NCBI RefSeq assembly: GCF_014204895.1
Contig: NZ_JACHMF010000001.1
Span: 1,364,001-1,428,000 of the forward strand
Direction: 5' to 3'
Length of the DNA stretch: 64,000 nucleotides
Source of the DNA: Paractinoplanes abujensis
GTDB taxonomy: Bacteria > Actinomycetota > Actinomycetes > Mycobacteriales > Micromonosporaceae
Of the stretch, positions 19,597 to 28,142 are shown piece after piece. The notes under the pieces were generated by a model. The model did not search any database, had not been told where the DNA came from, and saw nothing but the letters and a program-made list of their open reading frames with translations. Numbering within the stretch: position 1 is the first letter of the stretch; each line of letters starts with the position of its first letter. Position numbers and translations under genes: made by a program.

Positions 19597-19776
19597 TCAC
19601 TCGAACAGCGGGCGCAGGCAAAACTGGGCCGACAAACGCGCGGTGAGCCACGCCCGGAGCAGGCGTTCGCTGAGGTTCTTGAAAGGTACGGTCCGGTGCG
19701 ACTCGCGCGACCCGGCCGCGTCGGGGGTGAGCGGCCGGGTCAGGTCGATGCGCGCCAGGTACGCGTGGACGTCCAT
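19597..19776 (-). pseudogene. Truncated arylamine N-acetyltransferase (NAT) N-terminus
   Basis: A 59-codon frame reading MDVHAYLARIDLTRPLTPDA at its start and HRTVPFKNLSERL further on matches the N-terminal domain of arylamine N-acetyltransferases (typically MxVxAYLxRIG...LHxxHLxTVPFENL). Similarity ends after about 40 residues. The catalytic Cys of the RGGxCxE motif and all downstream parts are missing. It begins 10 nt after the permease stop on the same strand, as if it had been the last gene of the export operon. Confidence 0.65.
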
Positions 19777-19786
19777 GCCGGACAGG

Positions 19787-21061
19787 TCAGGCGCGCATCA
19801 CTGTGGCGATGGGGATGCCGGCCGCGCGCAGGGCGGGCACGAAGCCGCCCAGTACGCCGGCGATGATGCCCGCGACGATGCCGGCCACCCCGGCCTCCCA
19901 GGGGAACTGGACGTCGCGCAGGATCGGCTGGGAGTCGCCGACCAGCATCGTCACCACTTTGAGGCCGGCCGCGCTGACCCCGATCGCCGCCGCGGCCGTG
20001 AGCAACCCGGTCAGTAACGTCTCGGCCAGCACGATTCCGGCCAGCAGCGTGCGAGGGGTGCCGACCGCGCGGCGCAGGGCGAATTCCTCGACCCGTTCGC
20101 CCACGGTGGCCAGGCCGACGTTGAGGATGCCGGCCACGCCGATCAGCAGCACCAGCCCAGCCATCGAGAAGAACACCAGCCGCATCAGGGTGAGTTGTTT
20201 CTCCTGCTCCTTGCGGGTTTCGATGGTCTGCACGTACGGCTCGACGCCGAGCGCTTTGAGTTTGGCCGAGACGACCGGTTCGACGGGGGATCCCTGGGTC
20301 ATCAGCAGACGCATCTCGCCGCCGGTGCTGGGGTCGGCCATCCGCGAGGGCGGCAGCCAGGTCGTGAGCTCGTCCAGGCGTACGTAGGCCCGGGGTTGCA
20401 CGTCGCCGTCGTCGACCACGCCGACGAACTGGGGCGTGACGTTGGCCGCGGCGCCGCCGACCCGCATCTCGGCCGGCACGTGGTATTGCTGGAACGCGTC
20501 GGCGGCGGGCTGGTTGAGCACGAGTTTGGGCGACATCGACGGCATCCGGGTGAAGTCGAGCCACTGCCCGGAGATCGTGCGGTAGGGACGGAATTTGCGG
20601 ACGTCGCCGGAGAGCGCGGTCAGGCGCACCTCGACGGCCTGCCCCTTGACGCCGGGTGCGGGTTCGCAGCCCTGGTCGTTGCAGATCATGGCCGGGCCCC
20701 AGTCCTGGTCGAGCGGCGCGCCGCCCGGGTTGACCGGGAGCACGCCGGGTTCGCCGACGATGCCGCTGACGCCCAGCATGGCCACCGCGTCCTCGCGTCC
20801 GCGCACGCTGTCCGCGAGGATCTCGGTGGCTTCCGGCTGGATGGCCATGTCCATCACGCGGGTGCCGTCGTAGCCCTGCTGGATCTCGAGGTCGGCCAGC
20901 AGCGCGCGTTCGGCGATGCTCGCGCCGGCCTGCACGACCACGACCGCCAGCACGCCCAAAAACAGGCTGATCATGGAGAGCAGGGTGCGCAGTTTGCGGG
21001 CCCGGATGCCCTGGATACCGATGATCAGCGAGGACCGGAACCGGCCGGAGAGGCGCCTCAT
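19787..21061 (-). CDS. MacB-like ABC transporter permease (FtsX family)
   Basis: 424 aa with an N-terminal membrane helix (LRTLLSMISLFLGVLAVVVV, residues about 25-45), a large extracytoplasmic MacB-type core domain (residues about 50-280), and three C-terminal FtsX helices. Unlike Gram-negative MacB, the ATPase is a separate gene. It forms a three-gene operon (adaptor, ATPase, permease) with 4-nt overlaps. Likely function is export or mechanotransmission of an unknown substrate, such as a peptide, lipid or antibiotic. Confidence 0.88.
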   Translation of the reverse strand: MRRLSGRFRSSLIIGIQGIRARKLRTLLSMISLFLGVLAVVVVQAGASIAERALLADLEIQQGYDGTRVMDMAIQPEATEILADSVRGREDAVAMLGVSGIVGEPGVLPVNPGGAPLDQDWGPAMICNDQGCEPAPGVKGQAVEVRLTALSGDVRKFRPYRTISGQWLDFTRMPSMSPKLVLNQPAADAFQQYHVPAEMRVGGAAANVTPQFVGVVDDGDVQPRAYVRLDELTTWLPPSRMADPSTGGEMRLLMTQGSPVEPVVSAKLKALGVEPYVQTIETRKEQEKQLTLMRLVFFSMAGLVLLIGVAGILNVGLATVGERVEEFALRRAVGTPRTLLAGIVLAETLLTGLLTAAAAIGVSAAGLKVVTMLVGDSQPILRDVQFPWEAGVAGIVAGIIAGVLGGFVPALRAAGIPIATVMRA

Positions 21062-21750
21062 CGGGCCGTCACCCGCTCGGTCAGCACGCCGTCGACGAGG
21101 TCGTGGATGCGGCCCATGCGCGCCGCGTGGTCGCGGTCGTGGGTGACCAGGATCAGCCCGCAGCCCCGCTCGGTCGCGGCCAGCAGGGCGTCGATGACCA
21201 GCGTGCCGGTCTCGGTGTCGAGGGCGCCGGTGGGCTCGTCGGCCAGCAACACCTGGGGATCCCGGACGAGGGCCCGCGCGATCGCCACCCGCTGCTGCTC
21301 GCCACCCGACATCTTGGCCGGCCGGCTCTTGGCCAGGTGTGCGATGCCGACCTGGTCGAGCGCCTCCATGACCAGGGTCCGGCGTTGCCGGCGGGGCAGC
21401 CAGCCCTGGCCGTTGACCAGCGCCATGGCCACGTTCTGGGCCGCGGTCAGGTGTTTGAGCAGGAAGAACCGCTGGAACACGAACCCGAAGTGGGAGCTGC
21501 GCAGCTTGGCCGCGCGCCGTTCGGGCAGTCTGGCGATCTGCTGCCCGGCCAGCTGGTAGCTGCCCGAGTCGGGCCGGTCGAACAGGCCGATGACGCTGAG
21601 CAGGGTGCTCTTGCCGGAACCGGAGCGGCCCACGATGGCCACGCTCTGCCCGGCGTGGACGGTCAGGCCGACGCCGTCGAGGATGGTGCGCGGCTGTTCC
21701 TGACCTTTGAGCACCTTGGTGATGCCGTCGAGTTCGATCAGGGCGGTCAT
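21058..21750 (-). CDS. MacB-type ABC transporter ATP-binding protein
   Basis: 230-aa ATPase of the LolD/MacB class: Walker A GRSGSGKST (residue about 40), signature MSGGEQQRVAIARAL, Walker B VLLADEPTGALD and the H-loop LVTHD. Start ATG at 21750 overlaps the adaptor stop (ATGA), and its own stop overlaps the permease start. The Q-loop region reads GFVFQRFFLLKHLTAAQN. Confidence 0.93.
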   Translation of the reverse strand: MTALIELDGITKVLKGQEQPRTILDGVGLTVHAGQSVAIVGRSGSGKSTLLSVIGLFDRPDSGSYQLAGQQIARLPERRAAKLRSSHFGFVFQRFFLLKHLTAAQNVAMALVNGQGWLPRRQRRTLVMEALDQVGIAHLAKSRPAKMSGGEQQRVAIARALVRDPQVLLADEPTGALDTETGTLVIDALLAATERGCGLILVTHDRDHAARMGRIHDLVDGVLTERVTAR

Positions 21751-22745
21751 CCGTTGGGACCCTTGCCGCCGTCGGGGGCGGCGGGCAGGTCGGGGCCGGG
21801 CACGGCGATGGTTTCGTTGCCCTTCAGGCCCGACTTGATCTGCACGACCTTGCCGTCGGTCAGGCCGAGCACCACGTCGACCGTCTTGCGCTGCTGGTCG
21901 GCACCGACGATGTCGACCTTGCCCTTGCCCTGTACGCCGGCTACGGCCTCGACGGGCAGCACCATCACCTTGGCGGCCCGCTCGGTGATCACCTGCAGCG
22001 TCACCGTGGCCCCGTTGATCAGCTTGACGCCGGCGGGCGGGGTGCAGACCAGCCGCATGCCGGTGGCCTCGGAGCCATCGTTGCCGCCGCCCGTGTCGGC
22101 CGGCTGTTCCGGCTGCGCGACCGGGGGCGCGCCGGACGGGCCGGTGGTCGGCGCGGTGGTGGGTGGCGGCGGTTCGGGGATCGAGCCGGCCGGCAGGGCC
22201 GCGATCGTGCCCAGCGCCGTACAGGGGAAGGGGCCCGGTCCGTTCTTGATCTGGGCCCGCACGTCGGTGATGGCGCCGGAGATCCGGTAGGCCTGGGCGC
22301 TGTCGATCTCGGCGACGATGCCGTAACCGGAGTGCTTGGCCGAGATGATCGGCATGCCGGCCGTGACGTCGGACCGGTCGTCCATGAGCCGGCCGGCCAG
22401 GATCGAGCCCCGCGGGATGTTGATCCGCCGCGGGGCGCCGTCGTCGTCCCACACGGTGGCCACCCATTTCGGCCGTACGGCGGGGACCTTGCTCGGTGTC
22501 TTGTCGAGGAAGCGCAGCTCGCCGTCGGTCGGGGCGACGATGCCGAAGACCGGGTTGATGGTGACGGAGCCGGACAGGCTGATCTGGTTGCTCAGGTCCT
22601 GCCGGGTCGGTTTGACTGTGGTGAGAACCGTGCCGCGGGCCTCGAGGCCGGGCGTCGCGACGGATTCGCCGCCCGCGTCGCATCCGCAGAGCACCGCGGC
22701 GAGCATGGCCGCCGTCCCCACTCCGGTCACTCTGCGTGAGTCCAC
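21747..22745 (-). CDS. Lipoprotein adaptor of an ABC exporter (MacA/HlyD-like)
   Basis: 332 aa from a GTG start with AAAGGGG upstream. A lipobox (LCGC) lies near residue 22. The rest resembles a membrane-fusion/adaptor protein: SLSGSVTINPVFGIVAPTDG early, a Pro/Thr-rich middle, and beta-barrel-type repeats such as LPVEAVAGVQGKGKVDIVG and VVLGLTDGKVVQIKSGLKGN toward the C-terminus. In Gram-positive bacteria such proteins pair with MacB-like ATPase/permease pairs. Substrate unknown. Confidence 0.82.
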   Translation of the reverse strand: MDSRRVTGVGTAAMLAAVLCGCDAGGESVATPGLEARGTVLTTVKPTRQDLSNQISLSGSVTINPVFGIVAPTDGELRFLDKTPSKVPAVRPKWVATVWDDDGAPRRINIPRGSILAGRLMDDRSDVTAGMPIISAKHSGYGIVAEIDSAQAYRISGAITDVRAQIKNGPGPFPCTALGTIAALPAGSIPEPPPPTTAPTTGPSGAPPVAQPEQPADTGGGNDGSEATGMRLVCTPPAGVKLINGATVTLQVITERAAKVMVLPVEAVAGVQGKGKVDIVGADQQRKTVDVVLGLTDGKVVQIKSGLKGNETIAVPGPDLPAAPDGGKGPNG

Positions 22746-22892
22746 CTGTACCCCTTTGTCGGTCTTTGCCCGCCGGCCGGGAGATCGTTGTGCGACCCGG
22801 CCGGGCAGAGGTTACAAGGCGCGCGCAACCGTCGATGTCCCAAGGTTATGGTTGATCTTCGCGGCCGGTCGGACAGGGGAGCTGGGCGAGAC

Positions 22893-23711
22893 ATGGACCG
22901 GGCACTGCTGGCGGACTTCCTGCGGGCCCGCCGGGAAGCGCTGCAACCGGAGGACGTCGGGTTGCCGCGCGGGCCACGACGGCGTACGGGTGGGTTGCGG
23001 CGCGAGGAGGTCGCGGCGCTGGCCGGCATGTCGGCCGACTACTACGGGCGCATCGAGCAGCAGCGCGGTCCGGTGCCGTCGGAGCCGATGCTGGCCGCGC
23101 TGGCGCGGGCCCTGCAGCTCAACCTGAGCGAACGGGACCATCTGTTCGCCCTGGGCGGTCACTCGGCACCGCGGCGCGAGGCGGGCGAGGACAAGGTGAG
23201 CGACACCATGCGCCGGGTCGCCGAGCGGCTGGCCGACACGCCGGCGATCGTGTTGTCGCGGTTCGGCGAGGCCCTGTTGCAGACCGCGCCCGGGGTGGCC
23301 CTGCTCGGTGACTACATGCGGTTCACCGGCTGGTCGCGCTATCTGGTCTACCGCTGGTTCACCGACCCGGAGCAGCGTGCGCTCTTCCCGCCCGAGGACC
23401 ACGAGGTGCGGGGCCGGGTCTTCACCTCGGAGATCCGTGCCGCCTACACGGCCGACCCCGGGGGCCGGGCCGGCGAGATCGTCACGGCGCTGCTGGCCGT
23501 GAGCCCCGCGTTCGCCGAGGTCTGGCGGCGGCACGAGGTCGACGTCACCCACCATCTGGAGCTCAAGCGCTACCGGCATCCGGTGCTGGGCGAGCTGGAG
23601 CTGTACGCCCAGCGGCTGATCGACCCCGACCACGGCCAGGAACTGCTGGTCTACTCCGCGAAGCCGGGCACCGAGAGCCACGCCAAGCTGGAGACGCTGA
23701 GCGGGCCCTGA
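22893..23711 (+). CDS. XRE-family regulator with MmyB-type ligand-binding domain
   Basis: 272 aa. N-terminal helix-turn-helix with the group-specific GPRRRTGGLRREEVAALAGM and YYGRIEQQRGP, then the MmyB-like ligand-binding domain (residues about 105-270: LGDYMRFTGWSRYLVYRWFT, VWRRHEVDV, HPVLGELEL). The domain is thought to bind fatty-acid-like or aromatic ligands. ATG 22893 is chosen because the upstream extension is not family-like. These regulators commonly sit next to an oxidoreductase they control; here a flavoenzyme follows 67 bp downstream in the same direction. Confidence 0.92.
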   Translation: MDRALLADFLRARREALQPEDVGLPRGPRRRTGGLRREEVAALAGMSADYYGRIEQQRGPVPSEPMLAALARALQLNLSERDHLFALGGHSAPRREAGEDKVSDTMRRVAERLADTPAIVLSRFGEALLQTAPGVALLGDYMRFTGWSRYLVYRWFTDPEQRALFPPEDHEVRGRVFTSEIRAAYTADPGGRAGEIVTALLAVSPAFAEVWRRHEVDVTHHLELKRYRHPVLGELELYAQRLIDPDHGQELLVYSAKPGTESHAKLETLSGP

Positions 23712-23778
23712 CCGGGACTACTTGTCCCTGGATAAACGCGTCCTTCTCCCGGGTTCCGGTCCCGGCCAGGCTGATCCG

Positions 23779-25035
23779 GTGACAGAACCGTTCCATCCGC
23801 CCGGGACGCCCGAGTACGCCGCCTTTCCGCTCGCGGCGACGGCGGGCCCGGCCGGGGTGTTCACCGCGCGGTCGGTCGGCGAGGTCGTGCGGGCCGTGGC
23901 CGCCGCGCGCCGGGCCGGACGGCCGTTGCGGCTGACCACCACCGGCCTGGCAATGGGCCGGACCGCCCCGCTGACCGGGTCCCTGCTGCTGCGCCCGCTG
24001 CTCGACGCCCCGATCCGGGTCGACCCCGAGGCCCGTACGGCGTGGGTGCCGGCCGGCCGGACGTGGAGCGACGTCCTGCCCGAGACGATCCCGTACGGGC
24101 TGACCGCTGTGCACGGCTCGTCGGCCACCGCCGGGGTGATCGGCTACCTGCTCGGCGGCGGGCTCAGCTTCTACGGACGCCGTTTCGGGCTCGCCGCCAA
24201 CACGGTCCGCTCGTTGACCCTGGTGCTGGCCGACGGTTCGGTGGTCGAGGCGAGCGCCACGCACCGCCCGGATCTGCTGTGGGCGCTGCGCGGCGGGGGC
24301 GGCGGGTTCGGCGTCGTCGTGGCGGCCGAGATCGAGCTGGTGCCGATGCACAGCGTCGTCACCGGGACGTCGCTGTGGGACCCGGCCGACACGCCCCGGG
24401 TGGCCCCGCTCTGGCAGGCCTGGTCCCGGACGGCCCCGCGGGAGATCACCACCCGCCTCCGCCTGCTGCCGGTGCCGTCGGGCCGGCGTGTCCTGGCTCT
24501 GGACGGCGCCGTGGTCGCCCCGGCCGCAACGGACCGGGCAGCCGCACGGCGGATCGCGGACGAGATGCTGTCCGCGCTCGTCCCGCCGGTGGCCGGCACG
24601 TGGGCCGCGGTCCCACCGGAAACGCTGGTGCCGGCCGGCCCGGAGCCGCGGGCCGTGCGGTCGGACTCCGCCCTCGTCCGCGAGCTCGACGCGGACATCT
24701 GGGCCGAGCTGGTGGCGGCCGGACCGGGCCTGCTCACCCTGGAGCTGCGTCAGCTGGGCGGGGCGTTGGCCACCCCGGCCGTGAGCGGCGGCGCGCTCGA
24801 CAGTCTCGCTGCGCCGCTGCTCTACTACGCGGCCGGGCCGGCGGGGCAGTTGCGGGCGGTGCGCGCGGCCCTCGCACCGTTCCTGACGGGCTACACGGCA
24901 CCCACCTTCGTCGAGCACTTCGACCTGCCTCAGCGCACGCTGGACGACTACACCCGCGTCCGGGTCGAACGCATCCGCCACGACGCCGACCCGACCGGCC
25001 TGTTCGCCGGCGACATCGACGCGGTGCGCAAGTGA
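23779..25035 (+). CDS. FAD-linked oxidase, BBE-like
   Basis: About 418 aa from GTG 23779. The N-terminal FAD-binding domain (PCMH/VAO type) shows FTARSVGEVVRAVAAARRAG, GSSATAGVIGYLLGGGLSFY (FAD-binding GxxGxxLGGG) and DLLWALRGGGGGFGVVV. The C-terminus has YTAPTFVEHFDLPQRTLDDY and ends with a berberine-bridge-like RHDADPTGLFAGD. A His for 8-alpha-histidyl flavin attachment may be that of VHGSSAT, but bicovalent attachment cannot be judged. It would oxidise small organic substrates with oxygen; probable target of the adjacent XRE protein. Confidence 0.87.
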   Translation: MTEPFHPPGTPEYAAFPLAATAGPAGVFTARSVGEVVRAVAAARRAGRPLRLTTTGLAMGRTAPLTGSLLLRPLLDAPIRVDPEARTAWVPAGRTWSDVLPETIPYGLTAVHGSSATAGVIGYLLGGGLSFYGRRFGLAANTVRSLTLVLADGSVVEASATHRPDLLWALRGGGGGFGVVVAAEIELVPMHSVVTGTSLWDPADTPRVAPLWQAWSRTAPREITTRLRLLPVPSGRRVLALDGAVVAPAATDRAAARRIADEMLSALVPPVAGTWAAVPPETLVPAGPEPRAVRSDSALVRELDADIWAELVAAGPGLLTLELRQLGGALATPAVSGGALDSLAAPLLYYAAGPAGQLRAVRAALAPFLTGYTAPTFVEHFDLPQRTLDDYTRVRVERIRHDADPTGLFAGDIDAVRK

Positions 25036-25100
25036 TCGACGTAACGCCGCCGACACGCCGCCGCGACTCCACTGACACCGGCGCTGCCTAGAACTCCTTC

Positions 25101-26426
25101 ATGGACGTACTCGCAGCTCTGGGAAGACGGACATTTCTGCGCGCGGCAGCGGCCGTCGGTGTGGGCGGAATGGCCGCCGCCGCACCGGCCGCCGCGGCGG
25201 TGGCCTCGGCCGGCGTTCTGCAGCCGGGCCGCGGCCCGATCCACGGCCGGCACTATCTGCGGTCGCGGCCCGACGAGGTGCGCTGGGGGTACGTGCCGGC
25301 GGTGGGCAGCGAACCGGTGCTGCGGATGCGGTCGGGCGAGACGGTCACCGTCGACACCGTCTCGCACGAGGGCATCCTGGAGGACCAGGGACGCGATCCG
25401 GTCGCCTGGTTCGCGAAGCACGGGGTGCCGCGCGGCGAGGTGCTGACCGATGCGATCGACATCGCCCGCACGTACGACCGGACACCGCGCTCGTTCGACG
25501 TCGACGGCCCGCACGTCGTGACCGGGCCGATCCATGTGGCCGGGGCCGAGCCGGGCGACGTGCTGAAGATCGAGGTGCTGTCGGCGCTGCCCCGGGTCCC
25601 GTACGGGGTCGTGTCGAGCCGGCACGGCAAGGGTGCGCTGCCCCGGCTGGCGGGCAACGCGGTTCCGGCCGGCATCACCGAGGACGAAATCATGCCGCCG
25701 GTTGCCACTGACGGCCGCACGACGGGGGATCCGCTGCGCTACGGCAATGTCTCGATCTTCACGCCCGTACGGTCGAGGCGCGGGCGGCTCAGCGGGGTGC
25801 TCGCACCCGCCGAGTTCCCGTTGTCGCCGTTCATGGGCATGATGGGTGTGGCTTTCGCCTCGGCCACCACGCTGACCGACCCGCTGCTCAACTCCATCCC
25901 GCCCACCCTGGGCGGCGGCAACATCGACATCAATCTGCTCGGCGTCGGTTCGACGTTCTACCTGCCCGTCTTCGCCGAGGGGGCGCTGTTCTACGCGGGC
26001 GACCCGCACATGGCGATGGGTAACGGCGAGGTGGCGCTGACCGCGATGGAGGGCTCGCTGCGGGCCACGTACCGGCTGACGGTGATCAAGCCGGGCCGGC
26101 GGGGCGCGCCCGCGGTTGCCTTCGGCTATCCGTTCGCCGAGACCGCCGAGGCATGGATCCCGATCGGGCTGTCCGACCCGGACGGCTCGCGCGGCGGTCA
26201 GGGCAACGATCTGGACGTGGCGATGCGGCGGGCCGTCGTCAACGCGCTCGACTTCCTGGAGGCTCACCTCGGGATGGAGCGGGCGGTGGCTTACGCGTAT
26301 CTCTCGGCGGCCGCCAACTTCGAGGTGTCGCAGGTGGTGGATCGCACGGTCGGCGTGCACGGGGTGATTCGCAAGGCCGACTTCCCGCCCTCCCACGGGC
26401 GGGCGGGAAGCCCTGCCGGGAACTAG
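25101..26426 (+). CDS. Tat-exported acetamidase/formamidase family protein
   Basis: 441 aa with a twin-arginine signal (GRRTFLRAAAAVGVGG) and an FmdA/AmdA fold: VLRMRSGETVTVDTVSH, GPIHVAGAEPGDVLKIEV (core metal-site strand), and GDPHMAMGNGEVALTAMEG, the most conserved family block. Family enzymes hydrolyse formamide or acetamide to ammonia and acid; an exported form may act on other amides. The stop overlaps the stop of the convergent pectate lyase gene by 2 bases. Confidence 0.87.
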   Translation: MDVLAALGRRTFLRAAAAVGVGGMAAAAPAAAAVASAGVLQPGRGPIHGRHYLRSRPDEVRWGYVPAVGSEPVLRMRSGETVTVDTVSHEGILEDQGRDPVAWFAKHGVPRGEVLTDAIDIARTYDRTPRSFDVDGPHVVTGPIHVAGAEPGDVLKIEVLSALPRVPYGVVSSRHGKGALPRLAGNAVPAGITEDEIMPPVATDGRTTGDPLRYGNVSIFTPVRSRRGRLSGVLAPAEFPLSPFMGMMGVAFASATTLTDPLLNSIPPTLGGGNIDINLLGVGSTFYLPVFAEGALFYAGDPHMAMGNGEVALTAMEGSLRATYRLTVIKPGRRGAPAVAFGYPFAETAEAWIPIGLSDPDGSRGGQGNDLDVAMRRAVVNALDFLEAHLGMERAVAYAYLSAAANFEVSQVVDRTVGVHGVIRKADFPPSHGRAGSPAGN

Positions 26427-27388
26427 ATCTTGCCGGTTCCGGCGCCGGCCGTGACCGTGGCCTTGACCGTGTTGTTGGCTTCCGGGGTGTAGGAGTAAGG
26501 GATGGCCGCGACCGAGGCGCCGTTGCGGACCTGCTCCGTACCGGAATTGACCTTGTAGTTGTTGAGGACCTTGAGGTTGCCCGGGTCGGAGTCGCCGGTC
26601 TGGGTGACCGTCGGGTTGGCCACGTTCTCGAAGTAGTTGCGCTCGACGAACACGCCCGCGTTCTCGGTGGACGCCACCCCGTACGAGCCGATGTTGCTGT
26701 AGTAGTTGTTGAGCACGTGCACCGGGTTGGCGAAGCGCACGCGCGGGTGCCGCTGGTTGGTGCCCTCGAACCAGTTGTGCACATAGGTCACGCGCAGGTG
26801 GCCGATGTCCTGCGAACCGTTGTCGTCGCTGTGGCCCAGCAGCATCGACTTGTCGTGGTTGTGCAGCCGGTTCCACGAGACCGTGATGAAGTCCGACCCG
26901 CGCTTGATGTCGATCAGGCCGTCGTAACCGCTGGCCAGGTCGTTGTGGTCGATCCAGACGTTGGTGGTGTTGGACTGCACGTTGATCGAGTCGTCACCGG
27001 CGTTGCGGAACACGAGGTTGCGGATGATCACGTTGCGGACGCCGGACAGGTTGAGCCCGCCGCCGGTGATGCCCGAGCCCGACCCGACGCCGATGACCGT
27101 CTTGTTCGACGCGACGTCGTACATGCCGGAGATCGAGATCAGACCACTGACCCGTACGGTCTGGGACGTGCTCGCGCTGAGCGCTGCCTTGAGCGCGGAC
27201 GCGCTGGTGACGGTGACGACGGTGCTCGCCGAGCCGCCGGTGGTGCCGCCGTTGAGGCTCGCGTAGCCGACCGGGCTGTTCTCCGCGGCCGAGGCCTCGA
27301 GCTGGCCGGCGGTGAGCACGCCGCCGACCATGAGGACGCCGGCCGAGACGGCGGACACGATCGTCCTGCGTCGTGTTGTTGCGGACAT
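26423..27388 (-). CDS. Secreted pectate lyase, PL1 family
   Basis: 321 aa with a signal peptide (cleavage near LEASAAE). The parallel beta-helix of polysaccharide lyase family 1 is marked by NVWIDHNDLA (the vWiDH motif), DGLIDIKRGSDFITVSWNRL and GTNQRHPRVRFAN, which contains the catalytic Arg region. It cleaves polygalacturonate by beta-elimination. ATG 27388 follows a GGAGG site. The upstream space contains a perfect LacI-type palindrome (27452-27469) and a second inverted repeat (27482-27509), so induction by plant-derived sugars is likely. Confidence 0.92.
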   Translation of the reverse strand: MSATTRRRTIVSAVSAGVLMVGGVLTAGQLEASAAENSPVGYASLNGGTTGGSASTVVTVTSASALKAALSASTSQTVRVSGLISISGMYDVASNKTVIGVGSGSGITGGGLNLSGVRNVIIRNLVFRNAGDDSINVQSNTTNVWIDHNDLASGYDGLIDIKRGSDFITVSWNRLHNHDKSMLLGHSDDNGSQDIGHLRVTYVHNWFEGTNQRHPRVRFANPVHVLNNYYSNIGSYGVASTENAGVFVERNYFENVANPTVTQTGDSDPGNLKVLNNYKVNSGTEQVRNGASVAAIPYSYTPEANNTVKATVTAGAGTGKI

Positions 27389-27451
27389 GGTTCCTCCGTA
27401 CGTGGGGGTGCGGCGCCACGTGTCGGTGGAGGCGCGTGGCGCCCTGGTGGC

Positions 27452-27469
27452 CGGGTAAGCGCTTACCCG
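27452..27469. promoter_or_regulatory. LacI-type operator upstream of pectate lyase
   Basis: Perfect 18-bp palindrome with half-site CGGGTAAGC and centre AAGCGCTT, the same TAAGCGCTTA core as half of the element at 5082-5109. It lies about 65-80 bp upstream of the lyase start. Confidence 0.75.
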
Positions 27470-27481
27470 AGCGCAACTCAG

Positions 27482-27509
27482 AGTGACATCTATGGACATC
27501 GATGTCACT
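27482..27509. promoter_or_regulatory. Inverted repeat in divergent promoter region
   Basis: Arms AGTGACATC and GATGTCACT flank a 10-nt spacer. Inside it is a 12-bp palindrome GACATCGATGTC (27495-27506), so GACATC appears twice as a direct repeat. Located between pectate lyase and the sigma-factor gene; the binding protein is unknown. Confidence 0.55.
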
Positions 27510-27602
27510 AGGCCGCCCGATATGTCGCACCTGTGAAAACGGCCGGGGGATTTTTGCAACGCGCCTGTCACGATGCCGCCGCAGCCGGACATAGGAAGTC
27601 AC

Positions 27603-28142
27603 GTGGGCATCGAGAACGAGGATCACTTCCGCCGGGTCTACCAGGACTCGTTCGAGCCGCTGCTGGCGTACGCGCTGCGGCGGGTCGAGCAGCCGGCCGA
27701 CGCGGCGGACGTGGTCTCCGAGACCTTCCTGATCGCGTGGCGGCGCGGGGGGCGGCTTCCGGACTCCGACGAGGCGACGCTTTGGCTGTACGGCGTCGCC
27801 CGCCGGGTGCTGGCCAACCACCACCGCGGCGGGGTCCGGCGGGAACGGCTCGGTGAACGCCTGCGGCAGCGGTTGCGTGAGACCGCCGCCGTCGACCCCG
27901 GCCAGCAGGTGCCGGAACGGCTGTCGGTCCGCGCCATCCTCACGCGGATGACCGAGCCGGACCGCGAAATGCTCATGCTGACGTTCTGGGAGGGCCTGGA
28001 GCCGCGCGAGGCCGCGGTGGTCCTCGGCATCACCCCGACGGTCGCCCGGGCGCGGCTGTCCCGGGCCCGCGCCCGGTTCCGCGAACTGGTGGACCCGTCC
28101 GACACGGTGGTGGCCGCGCGCGGCCAGGAGGAGCAGCGATGA
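27603..28142 (+). CDS. ECF RNA polymerase sigma factor
   Basis: 179 aa from GTG 27603 (AGGAAG 6-11 nt upstream); ATG 27573 would add ten residues. Region 2 reads LLAYALRRVEQPADAADVVS then ETFLIAWRR, and region 4 TFWEGLEPREAAVVLGITPT and VARARLSRARARFREL, both typical of the sigma-70 ECF family. It overlaps the following membrane-protein gene by 4 nt (ATGA), so that product probably works with it as regulator or target. Confidence 0.92.
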   Translation: MGIENEDHFRRVYQDSFEPLLAYALRRVEQPADAADVVSETFLIAWRRGGRLPDSDEATLWLYGVARRVLANHHRGGVRRERLGERLRQRLRETAAVDPGQQVPERLSVRAILTRMTEPDREMLMLTFWEGLEPREAAVVLGITPTVARARLSRARARFRELVDPSDTVVAARGQEEQR

